NCBI GenBank assembly: GCA_013298765.1
Contig: JAAFJA010000021.1
Coordinates: 1-40,244 of the forward strand
Direction: 5' to 3'
Length of the DNA stretch: 40,244 nucleotides
Origin: Betaproteobacteria bacterium
GTDB lineage: Bacteria; Pseudomonadota; Gammaproteobacteria; Burkholderiales; Casimicrobiaceae
The notes beneath the pieces were generated by a model. It saw only the letters and a program-made list of their open reading frames with translations, searched no databases and was not told the DNA's origin. The position numbers were made by a program, and so were the translations under genes. Each line of letters opens with the position of its first letter. The stretch's first letter is position 1. This document shows positions 27,013-34,637 of this stretch, piece after piece.

Positions 27013-27480
27013 CTAACGCCCACGAAAGCGCGAACGCGTAGGTCGATCACGCTCAATCGCTTCGTATATTCCGCCGCATAGCGCGCCAAACGCTACGTGA
27101 AAGCCAATCATGAACCAAGAACGGAAGTAATAGAACTCTGGGAAGAAGCGGCTCATCGTATAGGTATTGATTGCGTAGAGCGCGAGTCCGAAAAGCCCAC
27201 CGCCAATGAGCCCCGTCCAGAAACCCCAGCGATGAAGCGTGAACGAAATCAAGAATGAAAACGCGAGTCCCAGGAGCAGATGCACGCCGATCCCCACCGC
27301 AAGCGCTTTCGGGCCGTCGACTACTTCTGCAGACAGCGCATCGCGCCCGAGCGCAATGGTTGCTAGCAAGCGCGGCAGCTGAAGCGCGTTTTCATGCAAA
27401 TACTGCAGAACACCCATCCCAAGCACGAGACTGATGACGGCAGCGAACAAACCGGCGATGATCGCAGCGCGTTTATCCAT
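27013..27480 (-). CDS. Four-helix membrane protein (YagU-like?)
   Basis: A 155-aa inner-membrane protein with about four helices (near 6-26, 60-80, 86-106 and 125-145). Between helices it carries short charged loops (RWGFW, YTMSRFFPEFYYFRSW). The repeated glycines (GLIGGGLFGLALY) are like YagU/DUF1440-type proteins, but I cannot be sure. The ATG at 27480 with AAGGGGG about 10 nt upstream defines the start; the frame extends upstream to 27585. It is probably cotranscribed with the M48 protease, 12 nt downstream, so may help its membrane function. TACAAT (minus, 27524-27519) could be its -10. Confidence 0.72.
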   Translation of the reverse strand: MDKRAAIIAGLFAAVISLVLGMGVLQYLHENALQLPRLLATIALGRDALSAEVVDGPKALAVGIGVHLLLGLAFSFLISFTLHRWGFWTGLIGGGLFGLALYAINTYTMSRFFPEFYYFRSWFMIGFHVAFGALCGGIYEAIERDRPTRSRFRGR

Positions 27481-27652
27481 ATCGGCGTGCCCCCTTTTTG
27501 TATTCAAGGTTTGCATCGATTGTAGAGTGCATCGCATTTCAAATAATGACATCGTTACGCTTGAACTACTCGCACCTAGATGCAAAGTAACGTTATCGTC
27601 CTAGCGTGCGAACTTGAAGGCACGTAAATTAGGACGCAACACAGGAGATGAC

Positions 27653-28324
27653 ATGGGCTGGTTTTCAAAATCCGTAGCGATGGTGGATCGTCAACGTGCG
27701 CTGCCCGGCCGCAACGAAAGGATGACGGTGCCAAGTTCGCACTATGTGAACGGCGCACGCCTCACCGCGCCCTGGCCCGAAGGCGTCCAGGTTGCGCAAT
27801 TCGCGATGGGATGTTTCTGGGGGGCAGAACGCGAGTTTTGGGAGCAAGAGGGCGTGTACTCCACCGCCGTTGGATACGCGGGCGGCTTCACACCCAACCC
27901 CACGTATCGCGAGACCTGCACGGGTGACACGGGGCATACGGAAATCGTGCTCGTTGCCTACGAGCCGTCAAAAATCTCGTACGAGCGGCTGCTCAAAGTG
28001 TTTTGGGAGGCGCACGATCCCACGCAGTTGAACCGCCAAGGCAATGATGTTGGCACCCAATACCGATCTGCGCTCTACTGCTATAGCCCTGAACAGCGCG
28101 CGGCAGCAGATCAATCGCGCGCCCGATTTCAAGCGGCGTTGAGTGCAAAAGGCTACGGCGAGATCACCACTGAGATACGCGGCGGCGCGCCTGGGGAAGA
28201 AACGCCGGAGTTCTTCTACGCCGAGGAATATCACCAGCAATACCTGGCGAAGAATCCTGGCGGCTATTGCGGACTCGCGGGTACGGGCGCGAGCTGCCCG
28301 CTTCCGACCGGCGTCGAAGCCTGA
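27653..28324 (+). CDS. msrA: Peptide methionine-S-sulfoxide reductase MsrA
   Basis: The enzyme reduces methionine-S-sulfoxide in oxidised proteins. The catalytic Cys is C54 in GCFWGAE, with [49 protein letters not shown] and [12 protein letters not shown] following. The C-terminal [14 protein letters not shown] holds the two resolving Cys. The 223-aa size and ~50-residue N-terminal lead match E. coli MsrA. The ATG at 27653 follows AGGAG (27643-27647). The stop codon is inside a 7-bp hairpin (CCTGAGC-TTT-GCTCAGG, 28320-28336). Confidence 0.95.
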   Translation: MGWFSKSVAMVDRQRALPGRNERMTVPSSHYVNGARLTAPWPEGVQVAQFAMGCFWGAEREFWEQEGVYSTAVGYAGGFTPNPTYRETCTGDTGHTEIVLVAYEPSKISYERLLKVFWEAHDPTQLNRQGNDVGTQYRSALYCYSPEQRAAADQSRARFQAALSAKGYGEITTEIRGGAPGEETPEFFYAEEYHQQYLAKNPGGYCGLAGTGASCPLPTGVEA

Positions 28325-28366
28325 GCTTTGCTCAGGGCGCGACTGCATTGATAGCGTTTCCGAGAA

Positions 28367-28456
28367 AGCCCAGTTTAAACAGGGCTAGCAGATAACCAAT
28401 ATGCAGGTCTTATACAAACTTTTATCCCTCTAGCCCACATATCTGCGGGGCTAGAG
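28367..28456. repeat. CTAGCCC dispersed hairpin repeat, facing pair C
   Basis: Two hairpins sit between convergent msrA and the peptide gene: AGCCC-N10-GGGCT (28367-28386), which reads as the repeat on the minus strand, and CTCTAGCCC-N11-GGGCTAGAG (28428-28456), a perfect 9-bp stem. The inner arms GGGCTAG and CTAGCCC (28382-28388, 28430-28436) can also pair with each other, giving alternative folds. Confidence 0.65.
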
Positions 28457-28515
28457 CTTGAAAGCCGCTTGTTGTCGATAATGCGGTCGGATGAATTCGA
28501 CGACCGCGCAGGGCC

Positions 28516-28686
28516 CTACGGATTGCGTCGACTTCCACCGTAGCCGTCTGCGCCGCCGGAGTAGGTCGAGCCAGGTAATGATGACGAGGGCGCTGCGCCA
28601 CAGACAACTTCCAGTTCGTCGATTGCCAATTCACGCATCTCAGCCACTTCTTTCGATGCAACTGCCAACACTTCAAACATCTTCAT
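28516..28686 (-). CDS. Putative double-glycine-leader secreted peptide
   Basis: A 56-aa reading frame begins MKMFEVLAVASK and ends GGSRRNP. Residues 16-31 (EMRELAIDELEVVCGA) fit the double-glycine leader of bacteriocin and RiPP precursors: L20, E24, L25, V28, G30, A31 fall at -12, -8, -7, -4, -2, -1. The predicted core (32-56, 25 aa) is Gly/Ser-rich with two Tyr and no Cys. AAAGGGA lies 5-6 nt before the ATG. A promoter candidate is at 28720-28748, and a 9-bp hairpin lies past the stop. It lies 108 nt downstream of the kinase gene on the same strand. No peptidase-transporter is in the window. No homology known; short size keeps this tentative. Confidence 0.6.
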   Translation of the reverse strand: MKMFEVLAVASKEVAEMRELAIDELEVVCGAAPSSSLPGSTYSGGADGYGGSRRNP

Positions 28687-28719
28687 GGTTTCCCTTTCGG
28701 TAACAAACGGTTGCGATTG

Positions 28720-28748
28720 TTTATCAAACTGCGTGCAACCATGCGCAA
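28720..28748 (-). promoter_or_regulatory. Promoter candidate for the leader-peptide gene
   Basis: On the minus strand TTGCGC (28748-28743) and GATAAA (28725-28720) are spaced 17 nt apart, just upstream of the peptide gene. It lies in the kinase-peptide gap, so the peptide may also be made independently of the sigma/kinase transcript. Confidence 0.4.
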
Positions 28749-28794
28749 TTTTTTCTGAGTCGTAGGTATAGACGTAATCGGTTCAGTGCTTAGA

Positions 28795-31700
28795 TCATTT
28801 TGATGCGAATTCAGCGCAATTCGCCGCGTATTCGTTCGACAAACGCTGTGTTCCGACGGCCGACACTCCGTCCATCGAATTTCGAAGCGTCAGCGCAGAA
28901 GCCAGCGAACCACACGCATCGGCGCGCTGACCTCGACTCAGTCTCGCCGAGCCGAGCGACTCAAGGATCTGAGCGTGGGCGCGAGGGAAAAAGCGGTGCT
29001 CTGGTTCGCGGGTGAAATCCGATAAGGTCGCTGTCAATTGCCCGACGCGTTCTTCAGCCGGTTGCAACTGCGCATGCATGAGGCGCGCGCGCCAATACTC
29101 GTTTCGTGTTTTTCCGCGCAACGACGAAAGTAGCGTCAGTGCCCGTTCGACTTGCTTTGCTGCGCGTTCGATCTGTCCTTCGGCGATGTAGAGCGATGCG
29201 AAATCGAGCGCGGTCACGCCGGTACCGAAGTTTTCTTTCGACTCCTGCCAAACAATTTCTGCTTGGCTTAAAGCCTCACGCGAGAGCGCCAACTGACCCG
29301 TTCGCACATAGGCGCGCCCAAGCAAACTCAGCAGCCGCGCTTGATTGAGTTTCGATGAGGTGGGGTTCTTGCGTGCGTGCGAGAGTGCTTCGTTAGCCAC
29401 TGTGATCGATTCGTCAACGCGGTCAAAATCAAAGAGCGCCTCGGCAAGCAAACGCTGCGTGCGACTGGTACTGCTATGACTTTCCCCGCGCAATTTTGTC
29501 TGCTCGGCAAGCGTCTGCCTAAATAGCGACAACGCACGTTCGGATTCGCCCATCTGGTGCGCGACCTCGGCCAGTTCCGCGCGCACATCCACCGAAAAGC
29601 GATGTTCAACGCCGACCGTGTCTTCGAACACTTTCTGTGCCGCGACCAGTTCACGCTTCGCTTCCTCAAATTGCCCGACAAACCCCAACACGCGAGCGCG
29701 CATCTGCCGGCCGCCAGCGACGGCAGAATGCCGATCACTACCGACCGAACCGATCGTTGCAGCAATGCCTTGTTCGTACGCAACCGCTGCCTCTCGATTT
29801 TCGCCCGCCGCCTCATGCAAGCGCCCAAGCCCGTACCAAGCTTCTCCGAGCGACGAAGGTTGCGACTGTTTCTGCAAAATCGCGATCGATTCCCTTGCTC
29901 TGCGGAAATTAGTCTCGCGATGACTGACCGCCGTGTTGGTCCAAAAACTCATTTGAACGAGCTCGAGGAACGCTCGACCACGCGCCTCGGAAGACTTGTC
30001 ACCCATTCGATCCATGATCGTGAGCGCTTTCACTTGCGCGTCTTCGGCCTCTTTGTATTTGCGTTGATTGCGAAGCGCCCGCCCAATCTTCATCCACGTG
30101 CCGGCAATGGCAGTCGAATCGCGCTCGCCGCCACGTTCAAGCATCGCGAGTTGCTCTCGGTAGAGCACTTCTGCTTGATCAGGCGATTCAATCGAAAGAT
30201 GCAGCGACGCCACCGTATCGATGAGCTCCGAGCGCACCTCAGGCTGATCGATCAATTGTGTTTTCAACCGCTCGGTGCCGCGATTAAGCAGTCGCGTAGT
30301 CGCAGTTTTAAGTTCGCGCGCTTCGGCGTCGGCGATATTGATATCGCCCGTATTGAAAAGCTCGACCAGAAAGTCTTTGACGGATAAGGCCTTGCCGGAC
30401 TCACGCTGTGCGATCGCGGCCTGATTGCGTGCGTTTACTGCCTCTGATTCAGCGCGCTTTCGAAACGATTCTGCCCGCGTGGTTTGTTCTCGTGCTCGCT
30501 CTTCGTTGAGATGGGCGATGTTGGCCGCTTGCTGCGCCTCGATTTGCGCCGCCTCGGCGCGCGCAGCCTGCTCTTTTGCGGCAGTTTCACCGCGCACAGC
30601 TCGCTCGGTCTCGCTGCGGGCGGCACGCTCAAACTGCAATGCGCGTTCTGCGTTTTGCTCAGCGATCACTGAACGCTCCCGCGCGATATTGGCTTGCCAC
30701 AACGTGCCAATCACGCCAGTCACGATAGCTGCTGCAATCGCCGCTGACGCAGCCACACCCACCTTATGTCGCAGCACGAATTTTCGAGTGCGATAGGCCA
30801 AGCTATCCACACCGACGGATACCGGTTCATTGCGCAAATAGCGTTCAAGGTCATCTCGAAGTTCGATCACCGAGCGATAGCGTTCCATCGCATCGAGGCG
30901 AAGCGCCTTGCCAATCACGCGATCCAGATCGCCTTTCAAAGTGATCTGCAAACGCTCGATTGAGCTGCTTCGATGATTTGCGACCTCAGTGAGAAGTTCA
31001 CTCGCATCGCTCTTCGTTTTCATCGCAAGCGCGCCGCTCATCGACGCCGCTTCCCGCGAAAACACGCGCTCCTCCCGAGCGCGTGCGGTTTCGCGCGAGG
31101 ACGTATCGTGCGGTGTGACACCGGACAGCAGTCGAAACAATATGGCGCCGAGTGCGTACAAGTCGGTTTGCGTTGAAACGCTATCGCCACGAATTTGTTC
31201 GGGCGCTGCGTACTCGGGTGTGAACGCCCGTCCGGCAATTTGTGTGAGCTCGGTCATGCCGGCGTCACGGTCATCCTCGTTTTCGGCAAGCAGCTTTGCG
31301 ATGCCGAAATCGAGCAGTTTCACCTGACCATCGCGCGTCACCAAGATGTTTGATGGCTTGAGGTCGCGGTGAACGACTAGTTGCGTGTGCGCATGGGCGA
31401 GAGCTTCACACACTGGCAGAAACGCTCGAATACGCTCGGCGACGGTGAACTTCTTTGCGTCGAAGTAACGATCAATACGATCGCCATCCACATATTCGAG
31501 CACCAGATAGAGCTGCCCATTGGCGAGTGCGCCCGCGTCAAGAAGCCTTGCGATATTCGGATGCTGCAATCGAGCGAGTAACTGTCCTTCTCGTTCGAAG
31601 CGTTTCGCGATATGCGGATCGCCGAACGCGCGCAATAGCTTGATTGCGACCACACCCTCGAATCGACCATCGGCACGTTCAGCGAGCCACACCTGCCCCA

Positions 31701-31995
31701 TGCCACCGCTGCCGATGTGCCGCACCACGCGATACGGCCCGATCGATTGCCCAGCCAGAGATTCGTCGTGATTCGAATCCGCGGTCTCGATCGGCGGTGG
31801 CGTTGCAATGAATCGCGCCGATTCCGCAGATTGATCTGCTGCTAACAATGTCAAAAGCTGCGGATAGAGCAGCGGATGCGCTGAGGCAATCTCGCGCAGC
31901 AGCGCCGCGCGATCCTCTTCAGGGCAATCGAGCACGCGTTCGAAGAGCGCAAGAACTTCGCGCCAGCGAACAACCGATGCCGTGGACTCATTCAT
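28795..31995 (-). CDS. Large Ser/Thr protein kinase with transmembrane and TPR-like domains
   Basis: A 1066-aa Hanks-type kinase. A short N-terminal helical region (1-80) is followed by the catalytic domain (about 88-385): glycine loop GSGGMG (95-100), VAIK K119, HRDLKPSN (209-216, D211) and DFG (229-231), APEQ (264-267). All catalytic residues are present. A single membrane helix lies at about 412-433, then an Ala/Glu/Arg-rich coiled coil (436-540). The rest (about 590-1050) is a tetratricopeptide-like helical array (GRAYVRTGQLALSREALSQAE). The ATGA overlap with the sigma-factor stop implies coupled translation and function. It probably phosphorylates the sigma factor or senses envelope signals. 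Confidence 0.93.
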   Translation of the reverse strand: MNESTASVVRWREVLALFERVLDCPEEDRAALLREIASAHPLLYPQLLTLLAADQSAESARFIATPPPIETADSNHDESLAGQSIGPYRVVRHIGSGGMGQVWLAERADGRFEGVVAIKLLRAFGDPHIAKRFEREGQLLARLQHPNIARLLDAGALANGQLYLVLEYVDGDRIDRYFDAKKFTVAERIRAFLPVCEALAHAHTQLVVHRDLKPSNILVTRDGQVKLLDFGIAKLLAENEDDRDAGMTELTQIAGRAFTPEYAAPEQIRGDSVSTQTDLYALGAILFRLLSGVTPHDTSSRETARAREERVFSREAASMSGALAMKTKSDASELLTEVANHRSSSIERLQITLKGDLDRVIGKALRLDAMERYRSVIELRDDLERYLRNEPVSVGVDSLAYRTRKFVLRHKVGVAASAAIAAAIVTGVIGTLWQANIARERSVIAEQNAERALQFERAARSETERAVRGETAAKEQAARAEAAQIEAQQAANIAHLNEERAREQTTRAESFRKRAESEAVNARNQAAIAQRESGKALSVKDFLVELFNTGDINIADAEARELKTATTRLLNRGTERLKTQLIDQPEVRSELIDTVASLHLSIESPDQAEVLYREQLAMLERGGERDSTAIAGTWMKIGRALRNQRKYKEAEDAQVKALTIMDRMGDKSSEARGRAFLELVQMSFWTNTAVSHRETNFRRARESIAILQKQSQPSSLGEAWYGLGRLHEAAGENREAAVAYEQGIAATIGSVGSDRHSAVAGGRQMRARVLGFVGQFEEAKRELVAAQKVFEDTVGVEHRFSVDVRAELAEVAHQMGESERALSLFRQTLAEQTKLRGESHSSTSRTQRLLAEALFDFDRVDESITVANEALSHARKNPTSSKLNQARLLSLLGRAYVRTGQLALSREALSQAEIVWQESKENFGTGVTALDFASLYIAEGQIERAAKQVERALTLLSSLRGKTRNEYWRARLMHAQLQPAEERVGQLTATLSDFTREPEHRFFPRAHAQILESLGSARLSRGQRADACGSLASALTLRNSMDGVSAVGTQRLSNEYAANCAEFASK

Positions 31996-32588
31996 GTCGG
32001 GTCGGGATTGCCTTCGCGAGGTAAATCGAATTTCAACGTTTGAAACAAGTAGGCGCGCGCCTTTTGCCAGTCACGCTTCACCGTGACAGACGAAACGCCC
32101 ATGACATCTGCGACTTCTTCAATGCTGAGCCCGCCGAAATAGCGCATTTCAACCACATCATGCAATCGCGGATCGATGCGTCGCAAGTCGTTCAACGCCT
32201 CGTGCAGTGGCTCGATTTCATCGAATGCGAAATGGTCGCCCGCGTAGCCCGTCACCAGCGTTTCGAAGGCGAACTCTCCGCCGCGCTTCTTCGCGCCACG
32301 CTCGCGCACGTAATCGATGATCACGCTGCGCATGACCTGCGAGGCATAGCCGAAAAAGATTCGCCGGTTACCCAGCTCCAAGTCGCCGCGTTGCACAAAG
32401 CGAATGAACACTTCGTGTACGAGCGAGGTGGCGTCGAGATTGGTCAGCGTGCCCTGATTGCGCAGATGACCGCCGGCCAAGCGCTTGAGCTCGGTGTAAA
32501 CGGTTGAGAAGAATTGCTCCCGCGCTGGCGGCTCGCCGCGCGCGACCGCACCAAGCAGTCGCGTGATGTGATTGTCGCTAGCTTCCAC
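31992..32588 (-). CDS. ECF-type RNA polymerase sigma factor
   Basis: A 198-aa sigma-70 family factor of the ECF type that usually accompanies TPR-bearing Ser/Thr kinases (TIGR02999-like). Region 2 is at about 22-95 (REQFFSTVYTELKRLAGGHLRNQ, LDATSLVHEVFIRFVQ), and region 4 at about 133-185 (LSIEEVADVMGVSSVTVKRDWQKARAYL, helix-turn-helix). No anti-sigma factor is nearby. In Vibrio the ECF factor EcfP is switched on by its partner kinase PknT through phosphorylation, so the kinase here is the likely regulator. GTG start at 32588 with AGGGA about 5 nt upstream. Its stop overlaps the kinase start. Confidence 0.93.
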   Translation of the reverse strand: MEASDNHITRLLGAVARGEPPAREQFFSTVYTELKRLAGGHLRNQGTLTNLDATSLVHEVFIRFVQRGDLELGNRRIFFGYASQVMRSVIIDYVRERGAKKRGGEFAFETLVTGYAGDHFAFDEIEPLHEALNDLRRIDPRLHDVVEMRYFGGLSIEEVADVMGVSSVTVKRDWQKARAYLFQTLKFDLPREGNPDPT

Positions 32589-33021
32589 GCATTTCCCTTC
32601 GGTCTACGAACGCAGACGATCCGGTTCGGCTTTGTTTTTCGTTTGTATTCGCTTTGGGCGCTACTTTACGGACAACCGCAGGAACTCGCAAGCACGCTGG
32701 TTGGCTTTTCCGCTCAGAGCGCGTTCGACGAACTGCGCAAAAGGCGACACACACGGGCAGAGACGCTCGACACGCGCCCAGCCTCATAAGTCGCTACAAG
32801 CCATTTAAGCCTTACCGATAGGGCTAGACTGCTGTTTTCTAGTGTTTCAAGATAGCTATTTATTGAAACCGAGCCCTAATTATGTTGGGCTTTATCTACT
32901 TTCTTGTCTAAGCTCTTCGGGGCGTTTCGTAAATCTCTCGTTGTTCCCTTTCGCTGCCCGCCAGTCCAAATGATCCTTTGGAGCGCATCTTTGCGTTTAT
33001 CAGGACGAAAGGAACTGCGCC
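32589..33021. other. 433-bp divergent intergenic region
   Basis: It separates the sigma factor from the rightward delta-60 gene and holds the paired repeat D (32808-32891). No reading frame with coding character is seen. The ribosome site of the delta-60 gene (AAAGGA, 33008-33013) is at its right edge. No sigma-factor self-promoter motif could be identified. Confidence 0.6.
32808..32891. repeat. CTAGCCC dispersed hairpin repeat, facing pair D
   Basis: AGCC-N10-GGCT (32808-32825; minus-strand reading CTAGCCC) and AGCCC-N10-GGGCT (32872-32891), the latter followed by TTTATCTACTTTC, flank a central hairpin GTTTCAA-N12-TTGAAAC (32844-32869). AGGGCT (32820-32825) can also pair with AGCCCT (32872-32877), so two folds exclude each other. 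Unlike the other copies it lies between divergent genes. Confidence 0.6.
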
Positions 33022-34614
33022 GTGAAATTCTCTCCTGCTGTCCGCGTCGTCTTGCGAAACGTATTTGTCGCCAGCGCGGCCTGGGTTGCCTTCAACTCAG
33101 TCACCGTAAATGCCGCACCCGGCGATTTCGACTCATCGTTCGGCAGTGGGCTAGGAAAGGTACTGCACTCGCTCGGCGGCCGCGACGACTATCCCTTAGG
33201 CATGATGACGCTGCCGGATCGAAAGTTACTCGTTCACGGGTGGTGCCAAAACGGACCGCTCGCAAGCGCGCCGTATGAATACTGTCTCGCCCGATTCAAT
33301 GAGAACGGATCGCTCGATTCAAGCTTCGGCACCAACGGCCGTGTGATTGCAAACTTTTCCGCGATCAGCCGAACGCCCGTGATATCCGGGATTCCACGAA
33401 ACATCGTGCGTCTTGCTGACGGAAGAATCATTTTCGCGCTGAGCTGTGTTCAAACGACAGGCTCATCCGAGCTCAAGATTTGCCTCGCAGGTTTTACCGA
33501 CAACGGCGCAATCGACACCCGTTTTGGCACCAACGGCTACGCAACCTTTGATTTCGGCGGCGCCAATGTTCGGGTGGTTGACATGGCGCTTCAAAGCGAC
33601 GGGAAGGTGCTGGTGGGTGCGCGTTGCGTGCCAACCACAAACGGCACCCTTTCTTACTTTTGCATTGCACGGTTTCTGTCGAACGGAGCCGCCGACGGCG
33701 ACACGTTCGGAGACGGCGGAATAAAAGTTACCCAGATTCTGAGCAGCGCTGAGCCTTCGGGGCTTGCCATTGATGTTGAGGGACGCGCCGTTCTGGGTGG
33801 GCGTTGCCGCAGCAATTCACCCGCGAATTCGCCGTACCTTTTTTGCGCTGCACGCTACACATCCGCTGGACAACTCGACACGACGTTTGGCACCGCGGGC
33901 AAGATGACGAATACGGCAGGCGGTGGCGTCGATGCAGACACTGGGCCGGTGATCGCACAACCCGACGGCAATATTGCGATCATGGGACGATGCAAGCTAA
34001 ATACCTCCTCACCGAACGAGTTTTGCATGTTGCGGCTCCTACCGAACGGAAGCGTGGACAACGTAATTGGCGCAACTGGACTTTTGTGGACTTCAGGGGC
34101 GGCGCGCGGCGCAGAAATCACCAGCGCACGCCTCACGCCTGATGGCAAATATCTGTTTGCGGGGCCTTGTTACGTAAGCAGCACGAACTCGTTGCTGACT
34201 GACTTTTGTGTCATGCGCATCAAGCTCGATGGCGTTCGCGACACGAGTTTTGGCAGCAACGGGCAAGTGATACACCCCATCGGCAGTACGCGCGACGATT
34301 TATCGGCGGTCGCGATGACGAGCGACGGCAAGATCGTTGTTGCGGGTGGTTGTGAGGGCACGAACATCTACGTCGCCTGCCTCGCTCGGCTCGAAGGCGG
34401 ACCGGCAACGTATCGCGCTTGCTCACTCGATCTCGACGGCGATGGCCGATTCACAGCCACCAGTGACGGTTTGATTCAACAGCGAATCCTGAATGGTGCA
34501 CGCGGCAGCGCTGCAATCAACGGCGTTAACTTCCCGGCGAGCGCGACGCGCACCAACTGGTCATCAATTCGCCAGTTCCTCGTGACCCAATGCGGCATGG
34601 ACTTGCCGCAATAG
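33022..34614 (+). CDS. Secreted delta-60 repeat protein with dockerin-like C-terminus
   Basis: A 530-aa secreted protein. The signal peptide ends near VTVNA. The body is a beta-propeller-like series of about seven delta-60 repeats, each with a D.SFG..G motif (FDSSFGSGLGK, LDSSFGTNGR, IDTRFGTNGY, LDTTFGTAGK, RDTSFGSNGQ). Most repeats carry a Cys pair (GWCQNG, YCLARF). The C-terminus (about 467-530) has the Ca-binding DLDGDGRFTATSDGLIQQRIL pattern and ends QCGMDLPQ. The function is unknown; surface adhesion or Ca-dependent anchoring is likely. The GTG start at 33022 is set by AAAGGA 8 nt upstream. A paralogue follows 23 nt later. Confidence 0.88.
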   Translation: MKFSPAVRVVLRNVFVASAAWVAFNSVTVNAAPGDFDSSFGSGLGKVLHSLGGRDDYPLGMMTLPDRKLLVHGWCQNGPLASAPYEYCLARFNENGSLDSSFGTNGRVIANFSAISRTPVISGIPRNIVRLADGRIIFALSCVQTTGSSELKICLAGFTDNGAIDTRFGTNGYATFDFGGANVRVVDMALQSDGKVLVGARCVPTTNGTLSYFCIARFLSNGAADGDTFGDGGIKVTQILSSAEPSGLAIDVEGRAVLGGRCRSNSPANSPYLFCAARYTSAGQLDTTFGTAGKMTNTAGGGVDADTGPVIAQPDGNIAIMGRCKLNTSSPNEFCMLRLLPNGSVDNVIGATGLLWTSGAARGAEITSARLTPDGKYLFAGPCYVSSTNSLLTDFCVMRIKLDGVRDTSFGSNGQVIHPIGSTRDDLSAVAMTSDGKIVVAGGCEGTNIYVACLARLEGGPATYRACSLDLDGDGRFTATSDGLIQQRILNGARGSAAINGVNFPASATRTNWSSIRQFLVTQCGMDLPQ

Positions 34615-34637
34615 TCGACGCGAAAGAGATAAACACC

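Noticed and set aside
28422-28676. 84-codon minus-strand frame overlapping the peptide gene
   Set aside because: It is in another frame, has no ribosome site and reads through the hairpin repeat; the 56-codon frame has a good ribosome site and a recognisable leader.
29557-30387. 276-codon plus-strand frame inside the kinase gene
   Set aside because: Antisense shadow in a GC-skewed coding region; no start signal or family.
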